Shown here in pieces: positions 23,167 to 29,700 of a stretch of DNA of 38,816 bases. Under the pieces are notes generated by a model. The model did not search any database, was not told the DNA's origin, and saw only the letters and a list, made by a program, of their open reading frames with translations. Position numbers and translations under genes: made by a program. Origin of the DNA: a virus; the IMG/VR virus record IMGVR_UViG_3300047176_000016, positions 1-38,816 of that record. The stretch is one strand, 5' to 3'. Position 1 is the stretch's first letter, and every line of letters starts with the position of its first letter.

Positions 23167-23622
23167 TTAAGCTCTCCTGATTTTAACTTTTTTGTCTAAG
23201 ATTTCTTGATCTGAAAGCCATTCTAGATTAGAAATGGCTCCATTAATGGTTTGATGATCTAATTCTTTATCACCATAGATTTCATTTTTAAGCATCGTGA
23301 CATGTCTAGAAAAAGCTTTTTTGTAATCTTTTACTAGAATTTCCGCTTTAATTTTTGCAGATTCTAGTTGCTGGGGTGTGACTACATTAGGATGGTCGAA
23401 ATCTACATCATCCGTATCAACTTTGTGATGTTTAGCTAGACATTGCAAAGCTTGAGATGCTCTAAGTTCATTGAATTTAACACCGTCAAAAAGCTCTTCA
23501 ATCAAAGCAAATACAGCTTCTTTGGGATCTTTAATAGGATTAAAATCTTCGCCTTCGCAAAATCTTTTGTATTCATCATCGATAGCATTTGTGATCCAGC
23601 TATCATAGCTTCTTTGTGCCAT
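23167..23622 (-). CDS. First gene of the recombination operon, unknown function
   Basis: A 151-residue acidic helical protein. I chose the ATG at 23622 (MAQRSYDSW) since GGAG lies 6-7 nt upstream; an upstream in-frame ATG at 23655 overlaps the proposed -10. It ends 2 nt before RecT. No known domain; short phage proteins in front of RecT can be recombination accessories or DNA-binding partners. Two clusters, ALQCLAKHHKVDTDDVDFD and the tail QEILDKKVKIRRA, are visible. Role unknown. Confidence 0.6.
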   Translation of the reverse strand: MAQRSYDSWITNAIDDEYKRFCEGEDFNPIKDPKEAVFALIEELFDGVKFNELRASQALQCLAKHHKVDTDDVDFDHPNVVTPQQLESAKIKAEILVKDYKKAFSRHVTMLKNEIYGDKELDHQTINGAISNLEWLSDQEILDKKVKIRRA

Positions 23623-23651
23623 ATGGACTCCTTGGTTGGTTACATGCTCAA

Positions 23652-23680
23652 ACATAAAACATTTAATCTTTTTTAGTCAA
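23652..23680 (-). promoter_or_regulatory. Promoter for the leftward recombination operon
   Basis: On the minus strand, TTGACT (complement of 23675-23680) is followed after exactly 17 nt by TTATGT (complement of 23652-23657), a good sigma70-type match. It lies about 30 nt upstream of the ATG at 23622. It implies the ten-gene operon down to 19586 starts here. Confidence 0.65.
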
Positions 23681-23744
23681 ACGTTTTTCTTTTCAATGCA
23701 GATTTTTTTCTTTTCGGCATTGCGTAAAAAGACGAAATTATGGC

Positions 23745-23764
23745 AATGTTTTACCAGTAACATT
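23745..23764. promoter_or_regulatory. Putative repressor operator
   Basis: An inverted repeat AATGTT-8 nt-AACATT lies at 23745-23764, just before the Cro-like gene's GAGG ribosome site. Its place in the divergent gap next to an HTH gene suggests self-control; no footprint evidence exists in sequence. Confidence 0.35.
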
Positions 23765-23774
23765 AGAGGTTTAT

Positions 23775-24035
23775 ATGGATTTAAAAATTTATTTTTACAA
23801 GAAAAATATATTAGGCAGGGACTTCGCAAAGAAAATAGGTTTAAGTCATGGCGCTTTAAGCCAAATATTAAATGGACATCGAATTCCGCATCGAAGTACG
23901 GCAGAAAAAATTGAAGTTGCAACCAATGGAGATGTAAAAGCAACTGATCTTTTGATTTTCTGTTTGCAAAAGAGAGCGCAAAAGGTTATACAAGAAAAGA
24001 AAAATTTACAACAAAAAACGTCATGCCGTTCGTAG
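23775..24035 (+). CDS. Cro/CI-type repressor
   Basis: An 86-residue lambda-repressor-like HTH protein. The DNA-binding core is DFAKKIGLSHGALSQILNGH (residues about 16-35), with the second recognition helix SHGALSQIL, then RSTAEKIEVATNGDVKATDL. It diverges from the leftward recombination operon and carries an inverted-repeat operator candidate at 23745-23764. It probably regulates one or both directions. The size is closer to Cro than to a full CI with a dimer domain. An AT-rich divergent region with a Cro-like gene is a common early switch; no integrase is present, so lysogeny is not indicated. Confidence 0.75.
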   Translation: MDLKIYFYKKNILGRDFAKKIGLSHGALSQILNGHRIPHRSTAEKIEVATNGDVKATDLLIFCLQKRAQKVIQEKKNLQQKTSCRS

Positions 24036-24056
24036 GCAAACTCTTGAAAGTAAAAA

Positions 24057-24074
24057 ACCCCGATTACTCGGGGT
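24057..24074 (-). terminator. Minus-strand terminator hairpin
   Basis: ACCCCGA (24057-24063) pairs with TCGGGGT (24068-24074) around TTAC. On the minus strand it is followed by T6, a good intrinsic terminator; on the plus strand the downstream sequence is only weakly T-rich. It would stop leftward read-through from the origin region into the switch. Confidence 0.6.
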
Positions 24075-24185
24075 CTATTACCGCTTGTAACCAACCAAGG
24101 CGACAAGCTGAGGAAACACTTAAAACAAAACTAGAGATCGACTTAAAAAATCTAGCTTACAAATTTTTATCAACACATAAAAACC

Positions 24186-24435
24186 AGCAAAAAATCAGCA
24201 AAAAACTTAAATGTAGCAATGCAGCAATGCAGCAATGCAGCAAAAAAGTTAAGCACAGCAATGTTAAACAGAGCAACGCAGCAACAAATACAGCAATATT
24301 AACAGTTTCAGCAAAAGTTTCAGCAAAAGTAAAAAACTTTAAAAACAGATTAAAACTTTACACCCAGCAAAAAGATATAAAACTTTAAATCCATAAAAAA
24401 AGTTAAAACCAGCAAAAACCAGCAAAAAAGAGCAA
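24186..24435 (+). other. Candidate replication origin: AGCAA repeat array
   Basis: Sixteen copies of AGCAA, all on the plus strand, lie in 250 bp; many read CAGCAATG or CAGCAAAA, three are adjacent with 8-nt periods (24212-24235), and two lie in a 12-nt repeat (TTTCAGCAAAAG at about 24307 and 24319). Between and after them the sequence is almost pure A/T with a second repeated word, A-A-A-A-C-T-T-T-A-A or its variants. Such a tandem, one-sided array before a replication gene is the pattern of an iteron-type origin with an AT-rich unwinding zone. The frame that crosses it is low-complexity and not credible protein. Confidence 0.6.
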
Positions 24436-24440
24436 AAAAG

Positions 24441-24491
24441 GAAGAGATTCCTAAAATAGGGTCTCTTCAAAAAGGCAAATAAAAGCCTTTT
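24441..24491. terminator. Two hairpins after the repeat array
   Basis: GAAGAGA (24441-24447) pairs with TCTCTTC (24462-24468), with a further internal CCTA/TAGG match. Right after it AAAAGGC (24470-24476) pairs with GCCTTTT (24485-24491). They lie between the repeat array and the initiator gene. They may be terminators or part of the origin structure; the 80 nt after them hold only the initiator leader. Confidence 0.4.
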
Positions 24492-24572
24492 AAAACACGA
24501 GAACTAACACACACGTTGTAAATTCTCCTTTTTTGCTGTTTTTAATGCAACAACAAAAATAAGGAAAATATC

Positions 24573-25559
24573 ATGTCTTCTCATCAAATCGTAAGACCAT
24601 CTGGCGAAAATTACTCTATCGATGTAGTTATGGCCACTGAATATGGAATAGAAGAAGCCTTCTTGATTCGACATCTTCAGTTTTGGATTAGATTTAATAA
24701 AAATAAGCAAACACATCTCATAGATGGTCGAACTTGGACTTATCAAACATTAAAAGAAATGGCGGATCATTTCCCATTTCTAAATGAAAGAAAAATTAAG
24801 TATGCATTGGATAACCTAGAAAAGATGGGCGTTATTTTTAAAGGCAACTTCAATAAGTCTCCAATCGATAAGACTTGTTGGTATTCTTTTGTCCATGAAG
24901 ATGTATTCGTTCCATCTCTCTCGGGAAATTCAAATAAAGTTTACGAAAGACAAAATTGTCCATCGACGGACAAAATTGTCCCATCTATACCAGATACTAA
25001 AACTACAGATACTAAGAAACCCTCCCTAAAGGGTTCCCATTTTGAAGATCCCAAACCTGACAAAAAAGGGGAGGGAGGGTTTCCTTTAAAAGAAGAATGG
25101 CAATTTCTCAAAGACATCGATATTCAAGATCGAGATAAGCAAAGGCTTATTTCTAGATATTCTCCCTCTCTGGTTAAACAAGTGATCGACTATGTGACAT
25201 CGCCTGACTTTGTACTTGATAAGACTTTAGAGGCTGCAATATTCTATTATGTTAAAAATCCAGATCATTTACGTGAAAATAATAAGGAGAAAGAAATAAT
25301 GGATGACTCAGATCAAGTTCTTTTAAATAGAAATGAAGCTGAAAAATTTGCTTGTGAAGTTAGAAAATGCCCTGATTTCCCAGTAGTTTTTCATGGAGGA
25401 CATGAAGGGGGATACGTTGAATTTAGACATTTGAACGGATTCAAGATTTATTTCAATGATAAAAAGTTCGATGAAAAGTTCAAAAATGCTATAAAAAGCT
25501 ATGGTGAGTATGTAAACAAACATAAAAAAGCCCAGGAAAGGCCCAAAAATGACCTATAA
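24573..25559 (+). CDS. Replication initiator / DnaD-like replisome organiser
   Basis: A 328-residue protein. The N-terminal domain (residues about 15-110) has winged-helix features seen in phage replication proteins: AFLIRHLQFWIRFN, TWTYQTLKEMADHFPFLNER then IKYALDNLEKMGVI, the typical HTH with recognition helix and wing. Residues about 120-170 are a Lys/Ser/Pro-rich linker. A helical C-terminal region (about 180-240) with a KQVIDYVTSPDFVLDKTLEAA stretch, split here, recalls a DnaD/DnaB-loader domain. It is preceded by the AGCAA array, an initiator next to its origin. No helicase or polymerase is encoded, so host ones are probably recruited. Confidence 0.7.
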   Translation: MSSHQIVRPSGENYSIDVVMATEYGIEEAFLIRHLQFWIRFNKNKQTHLIDGRTWTYQTLKEMADHFPFLNERKIKYALDNLEKMGVIFKGNFNKSPIDKTCWYSFVHEDVFVPSLSGNSNKVYERQNCPSTDKIVPSIPDTKTTDTKKPSLKGSHFEDPKPDKKGEGGFPLKEEWQFLKDIDIQDRDKQRLISRYSPSLVKQVIDYVTSPDFVLDKTLEAAIFYYVKNPDHLRENNKEKEIMDDSDQVLLNRNEAEKFACEVRKCPDFPVVFHGGHEGGYVEFRHLNGFKIYFNDKKFDEKFKNAIKSYGEYVNKHKKAQERPKNDL

Positions 25560-25634
25560 CGAAACAAAATACTAAAAATGATCCAATAGGTCGGAAAAGT
25601 GATTAGATCGTTTGTATCCAAAAAAGGAGCTTCT

Positions 25635-26003
25635 ATGAATGAATTCGAAGAAGACCTATTGAGTTTAATAAAAAGGTGTGAAATGTTTTTTTCAAATCAT
25701 TTATTTTCATTAGATCATTCAGATCATAATGATTATTTATCTAAATTTAAAAAATCATATAGTTATATAGCTTTTGTAAAAAAATATAGTAAATTTGATA
25801 TAAACATATGTCCTGATATAACGATATGTCCTAAATGTTCTTATGTCCTAAGTAAGCAAGAAGAAAATACTCATATAGGAATAACTTTATCCGAAGAAGA
25901 TGGAGTGCAATTGTTAGAATCTCTTGAGAATGATTCTTATATGAGTGAAAAATTTAAAAATGCTTTAAAAAAATTTATAGAATCTATAAATGACGACACA
26001 TGA
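25635..26003 (+). CDS. Small acidic protein with one CxxC
   Basis: A 122-residue protein from ATG 25635, after AAGGAG at good spacing. Residues about 58-70 read CPDITICPKCSYVL, a possible half of a zinc ribbon (C-x(6)-C-x(2)-C). The rest is helical and acidic, with a weak coiled coil at the end (KFKNALKKFIES). It lies in the early block between initiator and RusA. No family is recognised. Confidence 0.5.
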   Translation: MNEFEEDLLSLIKRCEMFFSNHLFSLDHSDHNDYLSKFKKSYSYIAFVKKYSKFDINICPDITICPKCSYVLSKQEENTHIGITLSEEDGVQLLESLENDSYMSEKFKNALKKFIESINDDT

Positions 26004-26082
26004 TCTGATCATCATTACCATCTTTTTTATTTTGCTAGCTCTTAGATTCTATTATTTAGAAAAAGACGCCCAAGATGATTAA
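25990..26082 (+). CDS. Tiny one-helix membrane protein
   Basis: A 30-residue frame: MTTHDLIIITIFFILLALRF, then a charged tail YYLEKDAQDD. It is a single membrane helix with an acidic end. It starts inside the 3' end of the preceding gene and overlaps the RusA start by 8 nt, so it is embedded in tight spacing typical of real early genes. Function unknown. Confidence 0.45.
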   Translation: MTTHDLIIITIFFILLALRFYYLEKDAQDD

Positions 26083-26803
26083 GATTATCATTCCAGGTGA
26101 TCCTATTGCTAAGATTAGACCTCGATTTCGTAAAAATAGTTTTACTTACGACCCTCAATGTAAAGAAAAGAAGACATGCAAATGGAAAGTCAAAGAAATT
26201 CTGAATAACTACTATTCTCACCTTTCATTTCCACTAAAAGATGCCATAGAATGTCACTTTAATTTTTACTTCAAGCCCCCTAATTCTTTTTCAAAAGCTC
26301 TTAAAAATTTGGTATCTTGGGGTGTATATGATCACATCTTTAAACCCGATATTGATAATTTGTTAAAGTTTTATCTTGACGTGATGAACGAAATCGTTTA
26401 CGAAGATGATAGACAAATAACATACGCTTCGGTCAAAAAGTATTACAACCATAAACCGAGGATAGAGATTATAATCATGGAAAAAACAAATCTTCTTAAA
26501 GAAAAAGTTGAAAAAATTCTAGGCAGTTTTTCAAACGATGAGTTTTGCGAATTAGCAGCAGATCTAGAAGTTGTTTCAGATTGTCTTTGTGCAGATTTCT
26601 TAGAAAGTAATGATGAAGCTAAATATAAACTTCAACTTGAGGCTGCTTATACCTTAAGTGTTTTTGCTGATAGATATGCATCCGTTTTCAATAATATTCA
26701 CAAAAAATATCCCTCTTTTTGGAAAGAAATTTTAAATGATAAAGAATCTATTGATCTTCAAGAAAGAATGGAATGTTTATTAAAAAGTAGTTATGAAAAA
26801 TAA
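26075..26803 (+). CDS. rusA: RusA Holliday-junction resolvase with C-terminal extension
   Basis: The first ~135 residues are RusA: IPGDPIAKIRPRFR (residues about 6-19), a Y-D-P loop, then the acidic active-site helix FKPDIDNLLKFYLDVMNE (about 88-105) and VYEDDRQI (about 108-115). RusA cuts four-way junctions made during replication and recombination, matching RecT/YqaJ. The protein is 242 residues while RusA is usually about 120-140. The extra ~105 residues from about 136 (NLLKEKVEKILGSFSNDEFC onward) form an acidic helical domain with no recognised family, starting FCELAADLEVVSD. It may be a fused second protein or a partner-binding domain. Confidence 0.88.
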   Translation: MIKIIIPGDPIAKIRPRFRKNSFTYDPQCKEKKTCKWKVKEILNNYYSHLSFPLKDAIECHFNFYFKPPNSFSKALKNLVSWGVYDHIFKPDIDNLLKFYLDVMNEIVYEDDRQITYASVKKYYNHKPRIEIIIMEKTNLLKEKVEKILGSFSNDEFCELAADLEVVSDCLCADFLESNDEAKYKLQLEAAYTLSVFADRYASVFNNIHKKYPSFWKEILNDKESIDLQERMECLLKSSYEK

Positions 26804-26954
26804 GACAAATAAGTTAGTTAAAATTATAAAAAGCGAAATAAAAAAACCACATATGGAAGATAACCAAATTTCAAGGGCTTTTGCTCTTAGTTTAGGTTTT
26901 ATATCCATAGTAATTTTATTAGCTTTCGCAGCGTTTGCACTTTGTAAAAGGTAA
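26793..26954 (+). CDS. Small membrane protein
   Basis: A 53-residue protein: a basic N-terminal half (KNKTNKLVKIIKSEIKK) and one hydrophobic helix FALSLGFISIVILLAFAAFAL (about 31-50), ending in CKR. The start overlaps the RusA end by 11 nt. It has the positive-inside pattern of a type II single-pass protein. Function unknown. Confidence 0.5.
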   Translation: MKNKTNKLVKIIKSEIKKPHMEDNQISRAFALSLGFISIVILLAFAAFALCKR

Positions 26955-26963
26955 AGGAATTTT

Positions 26964-27113
26964 ATGCCATTAAAAATGGGCACCTCAAAAAAAACCATAG
27001 GGAAAAATATTTCCGAGATGGAAAAATCAGGCCACAAAAAGAGTCAAAGTATAGCTGCTGCTTTGAATGAGGCAAGAAAATCAGGCGCAAAAATACCAAA
27101 GAAGAAAAACTAA
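26964..27113 (+). CDS. DUF6496-like small basic protein
   Basis: A 49-residue basic protein that matches, from memory, a widespread phage family (DUF6496-type): a start M-P-L-K-M-G-x-S-K-K-T-I-x-x-N-I, then KSGHKKSQSIAAALNEARK, then a Lys-rich end. The family's role is not known; it may bind nucleic acid. It is followed by another small Lys-rich gene. Confidence 0.6.
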   Translation: MPLKMGTSKKTIGKNISEMEKSGHKKSQSIAAALNEARKSGAKIPKKKN

Positions 27114-27123
27114 GGATATAGGA

Positions 27124-27258
27124 ATGGATAAGAAAATAAAAAAAATGGAAAAAGAAACATCTAAAGTCGGAAAAGATCTAAAGAAATTTGAGAAAGCCGA
27201 TAAGAAAAGAGATCATCTTGTTGAAAAAGGCAAAATGATGAAAAAGAAAGGATGCTAA
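27124..27258 (+). CDS. Small lysine-rich helical protein
   Basis: A 44-residue protein from ATG 27124 with AGGATATAGG before it. It is almost entirely Lys/Glu/Met (KKIKKMEKETSKVGKDLKKF, then MMKKKGC), predicted as one long basic helix. It may bind DNA or RNA. Nothing specific can be said. Confidence 0.45.
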   Translation: MDKKIKKMEKETSKVGKDLKKFEKADKKRDHLVEKGKMMKKKGC

Positions 27259-27267
27259 AAACAAAAA

Positions 27268-27405
27268 ATGTTTAATTTATTATTCTTGGTTTTTGGAGTC
27301 GTTGGCATATGTTCTTGCGGGTTAACTATTCCAGAAATTGAGCTTGCTGAAGAAACTGTTGTGGAGGTTATCGAAGAAGCAGAAAAATTACAAAAAGCTT
27401 ATTAG
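27268..27405 (+). CDS. Small secreted or lipoprotein-like protein
   Basis: A 45-residue protein with a hydrophobic start (MFNLLFLVFGVVGICSCG), resembling a signal peptide with a lipobox-like VGIC (Cys at about residue 15), then an acidic tail ELAEETVVEVIEEAEK. It is the last small gene before the structured region at 27416-27544. A phage lipoprotein could alter the host envelope. Confidence 0.4.
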   Translation: MFNLLFLVFGVVGICSCGLTIPEIELAEETVVEVIEEAEKLQKAY

Positions 27406-27415
27406 ACTTTAGCGG

Positions 27416-27544
27416 CAAATTAGGTAGTTGTCTTTTTCTTCACATGAAAGACTCCTTTTGTCTACCTAGTTTGGACCGCCTTTAATCTTTTCCTTTGTGT
27501 AAACCCATGGGGTCTCTCTTTGACCTAAGAGCATTGAGAGGCCC
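27416..27544. ncRNA. Structured non-coding region (candidate RNA)
   Basis: A 160-base gap without a gene holds nested stems. A 12-bp stem joins 27416-27427 (CAAATTAGGTAG) and 27462-27473 (CTACCTAGTTTG), with one G.U. Inside its loop GTCTTT (27430-27435) pairs with AAAGAC (27447-27452). A second hairpin joins GGGTCTCT (27510-27517) and AGAGGCCC (27537-27544), then TTT. It could be a terminator pair, an mRNA leader for 27566 or a small RNA. Confidence 0.4.
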
Positions 27545-27565
27545 TTTCAAAAAAAGAGAGATTAT

Positions 27566-27937
27566 ATGTACATCGATACAATAAGTGATATCAATAAGCT
27601 TCCTCAATATCTATTTTTTAAAATTAAAGGAAAAGTTATTTATGAAAATCGAAAGTACCTTATTTTAGAAGCTCACGAAAAAAAGAAAAAAGAACATATA
27701 TCCATGGCGGTTTTTTTAATCATTTTTACTTTAGGAATTATTCTTTTCATTCCTAAATATCGTAAATTTATAGATAATGCTTTTAATGGCAAAAAAATTA
27801 CTCATTACATAAATATTCTGTTTATACCGCCTACTTTATCAATACCTTTAAGTGCAAGTATGTTAATTCATCTTAGCCAATTTTCTAAAATACCTATTCC
27901 TTCTAAACCTGAAAAAATGAACATCAAAACTTTTTAA
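27566..27937 (+). CDS. Hypothetical two-helix membrane protein
   Basis: A 123-residue protein with a hydrophilic, basic N-terminal half, then a clear transmembrane helix MAVFLIIFTLGIILFIP (residues about 47-63) and a second hydrophobic segment INILFIPPTLSIPLSAS (about 82-98). It sits alone after the structured region, with AAAAAGAGAG before its ATG. No family is recognised; the phage has many small membrane proteins of unknown use. Confidence 0.5.
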   Translation: MYIDTISDINKLPQYLFFKIKGKVIYENRKYLILEAHEKKKKEHISMAVFLIIFTLGIILFIPKYRKFIDNAFNGKKITHYINILFIPPTLSIPLSASMLIHLSQFSKIPIPSKPEKMNIKTF

Positions 27938-27960
27938 AAAATCAACAATAGATTTATCAC

Positions 27961-28089
27961 ATGTATAAATACATAAAATTATTTACTTATTTTTTCATTT
28001 TAGCTAATGTACGTGTGCCCGATAAGTATCCTCCGGAAATACCAAGAGGACCAAATGTACCTTCTCCAAATTATTATGATTTTAACTAA
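27961..28089 (+). CDS. Tiny exported-type peptide
   Basis: A 42-residue frame: YIKLFTYFFILANVRV (hydrophobic, signal-like), then a Pro-rich polar tail PPEIPRGPNVPSPNYYDF. No ribosome site is strong. It is one of the small early-block genes; evidence is composition and spacing only. Confidence 0.3.
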   Translation: MYKYIKLFTYFFILANVRVPDKYPPEIPRGPNVPSPNYYDFN

Positions 28090-28103
28090 ATGAAAAAAGA
28101 ACA

Positions 28104-28143
28104 GTGACTCACTGGATGCCATTGCCGGAGAGGCCGAATGATT
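28104..28143 (+). pseudogene. DUF551 C-terminal stub
   Basis: A short open stretch reads V-T-H-W-M-P-L-P-E-R-P-N-D, the conserved end of DUF551 proteins, and is otherwise truncated. Its end overlaps the ATG of the next gene (28138). The same HWMPLPE ending and overlap recur at 31242-31319, so this looks like a decayed or exchanged copy. Confidence 0.5.
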
Positions 28144-28281
28144 GACTGGTTTATAATCCAAATCTTGAAACTTAAATGCGCTTGGTATGCTGCTCGAATA
28201 GCTTACTACAATGCAAAAAATCAAAGTCTCAGGAAAGAAAAGGAAGAGCTGATACATAGATTAAATCGTAAAGATGAGTGA
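28138..28281 (+). CDS. Small charged protein after the DUF551 stub
   Basis: A 47-residue protein: IDWFIIQILKLKCAWYAARI (an amphipathic or membrane-associated helix), then NAKNQSLRKEKEELIHRLNR, a basic coiled coil. Its ATG overlaps the end of the DUF551 stub, so translation was once coupled. No family is recognised. Confidence 0.45.
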   Translation: MIDWFIIQILKLKCAWYAARIAYYNAKNQSLRKEKEELIHRLNRKDE

Positions 28282-28433
28282 GATTTTAGCTTGTGATGAA
28301 AGAAATAATTTTAAATCTTAACAAAACTTTCACCGCCTTCAAAATAACGCGTAGAAGGTAAAACAATAAATTATTTGAAACATAGTATATATTATCAGAC
28401 GTTACGAAAAATTACGAACAACAAAAAAGATTT

Positions 28434-28682
28434 ATGTCAAGTAAAATAAAATATCCAAAAAACATCAGCGATTATTGGGAAATTGCAAATACACGCGAAT
28501 GCTCATTATGGGCTTGGGGAACTACTCAACCCAAAGAAGGTATGATAAAACTTTTCGAAAAACTCCATCCAGAATATCCTATTAAAGATATGAAAATGAA
28601 AGATAGTGAACCCTTATTCTATTTCATATGTAGATTGGGTTATTTATACCAAATTTCTTGCTTGACTCCTCCAAATCTTTAG
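28434..28682 (+). CDS. Hypothetical 82-aa protein
   Basis: An 82-residue protein with Trp-rich YWEIANTRECSLWAWGTTQP (about 14-33) and a helical centre, ending SCLTPPNL. Directly after its stop, a different frame reads R-D-L-A-D-E-A-L-R-K-H-K-D-N-E-N-V-E before TGA (to about 28737), which looks protein-like, so the true C-terminus may have been lost to a frameshift. No family is recognised. Confidence 0.45.
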   Translation: MSSKIKYPKNISDYWEIANTRECSLWAWGTTQPKEGMIKLFEKLHPEYPIKDMKMKDSEPLFYFICRLGYLYQISCLTPPNL

Positions 28683-28764
28683 AGATTTGGCAGATGAAGC
28701 TCTCAGGAAGCATAAGGACAACGAGAATGTCGAGTGAAATAACTACTAACCAAATTAAGCACCG

Positions 28765-28872
28765 ATGAAAGTTGAAACAAAAATTAAGATAGGCAAATTT
28801 ATTTTTCACCCTTGCACCTCAGGAGTGTTTGCGTTTTATCTTTTTGATATGAATCTTGTTTTAGATTTTTAA
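28765..28872 (+). CDS. Tiny hypothetical protein
   Basis: A 35-residue frame (MKVETKIKIGKFIFHPCTSG, then a hydrophobic end) whose ATG overlaps a preceding small frame's stop (ATGA). It is of marginal support; short coupled frames are common in this block. Confidence 0.3.
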   Translation: MKVETKIKIGKFIFHPCTSGVFAFYLFDMNLVLDF

Positions 28873-28924
28873 TAAATCTCTTTCAAATCATCCTCACATC
28901 ACCTATATTAAAGTAACCCTCTTG

Positions 28925-29106
28925 AGTCTCACTTAGCTAAATCCCTAAAAAAGATTTCGGTGAGACTTAATGGATGAATTAGGTACTAGTCACCCGAATA
29001 CTAGACGCACTGGATGTCAAAAAGAAGTGCCGCAAGCTGCATGTCTTCTCGATAGTAAACCATGTTGGTTGCCCGTGACCGCTTAGCTAGAAATACGGGC
29101 TTTTTT
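28925..29106 (+). ncRNA. Candidate small RNA ending in a terminator
   Basis: A roughly 180-nt unit without a convincing gene, ending in a good terminator: GCCCGT (29071-29076) pairs with ACGGGC (29095-29100), followed by T6. At its 5' end AGTCTCAC (28925-28932) pairs with GTGAGACT (28960-28967). CTTAGCTA occurs twice, once in each hairpin loop (about 28932 and 29081). A 38-codon frame at 28970-29086 could be a small Cys-bearing peptide, but its composition is not convincing. A TATATT lies about 15 nt upstream as a possible -10. Confidence 0.45.
29071..29106 (+). terminator. Rho-independent terminator
   Basis: Stem GCCCGT/ACGGGC with an 18-nt loop and T6 at 29101-29106. It ends whichever transcript covers 28900-29100 and separates it from the next small gene at 29188. 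Confidence 0.7.
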
Positions 29107-29187
29107 AAATGAAAGAAAAAAATTGACAAAAAATTATTTTTTCACAACATCGATAGGTAAATCTCTAAAACCTAACACCAAAAAATC

Positions 29188-29352
29188 ATGGCTAATAAAG
29201 AAAGAATCAGACTTCAAAGAATAAAAAAAGCTAACGAAGAATGGCTAAATCGTGATAAACCTAAACGTCAACGTGCTAAAGATAATGCTTGGAAACATGG
29301 ATCTTGCTTATCCCATATGCAACGTGCAAATCTTGGATATACAAATATTTAA
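29188..29352 (+). CDS. Small basic protein
   Basis: A 54-residue protein rich in Arg, Lys and Asn (IRLQRIKKANEEWLNRDKPK, then RQRAKDNAWKHGSCLSHMQR), starting at an ATG with no strong ribosome site. A TTGACA lies at 29124-29129, possibly part of a new promoter after the terminator. A basic, Trp-containing helix suggests nucleic-acid contact. No family is recognised. Confidence 0.45.
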   Translation: MANKERIRLQRIKKANEEWLNRDKPKRQRAKDNAWKHGSCLSHMQRANLGYTNI

Positions 29353-29411
29353 AATACGAATTTGATAAGGAGTAAGAATGGATTTTAATGAACTGAAGGA
29401 ATGCAATAATT

Positions 29412-29700
29412 ATGCCATGTTTTTGTACTACTCCAGAAGAAGATCTTGAGGAAGCTGAGAAAAAGATAAAGAAGATGATGAGGGAATTAGTTCACGAAAT
29501 TAAATTGGTAAGGGAAAGAGGATATGACCCGGAAGTATTATTAAGGGATACTCATAAACTTATGGATCATATGTTCTATTATTAAGTGATACTCATAAAC
29601 TTATGGATCATATGTTCTATTATTAAGTGATACTCATAAACTTATGGATCATATGTTCTTTGGAAAATGTGATGAAAATTGGTATCCGGTAATTGAATAA
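29412..29700 (+). pseudogene. Small gene frameshifted by a 41-bp tandem repeat
   Basis: From ATG 29412 it reads a 57-residue charged helical protein (CTTPEEDLEEAEKKIKKMMR ... DHMFYY) to TAA at 29583. It stops because two extra 41-bp copies entered near its 3' end. Taking out 82 bp gives a longer tail ending F-F-G-K-C-D-E-N-W-Y-P-V-I-E with its stop at 29698-29700, overlapping the next ATG. A stronger ribosome site (AAGGAG) precedes another ATG at 29378 in a different frame, which may be a leader peptide of 23 residues. The short form may still be made. Confidence 0.5.
29540..29662. repeat. Three tandem copies of a 41-bp unit
   Basis: Copies at 29540-29580, 29581-29621 and 29622-29662 differ by only a few bases (a g/t at the seventh or eighth base of copy 1, and the end of copy 3). 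The unit lies inside a coding frame and is not a multiple of three. It is a recent slippage or recombination duplication. Confidence 0.9.

Noticed and set aside
23846-24106. 86-codon minus-strand frame opposite the Cro-like gene
   Set aside because: It is antisense to a clear HTH gene and crosses a terminator hairpin.
24023-24388. 121-codon frame across the AGCAA array
   Set aside because: It has a Lys/Asn/Ser/Gln low-complexity composition driven by the repeats, and the region fits an origin better.
29540-29662. CRISPR-like repeat array
   Set aside because: The three units are directly adjacent with no spacers, and there are no cas genes; it is a simple tandem duplication.
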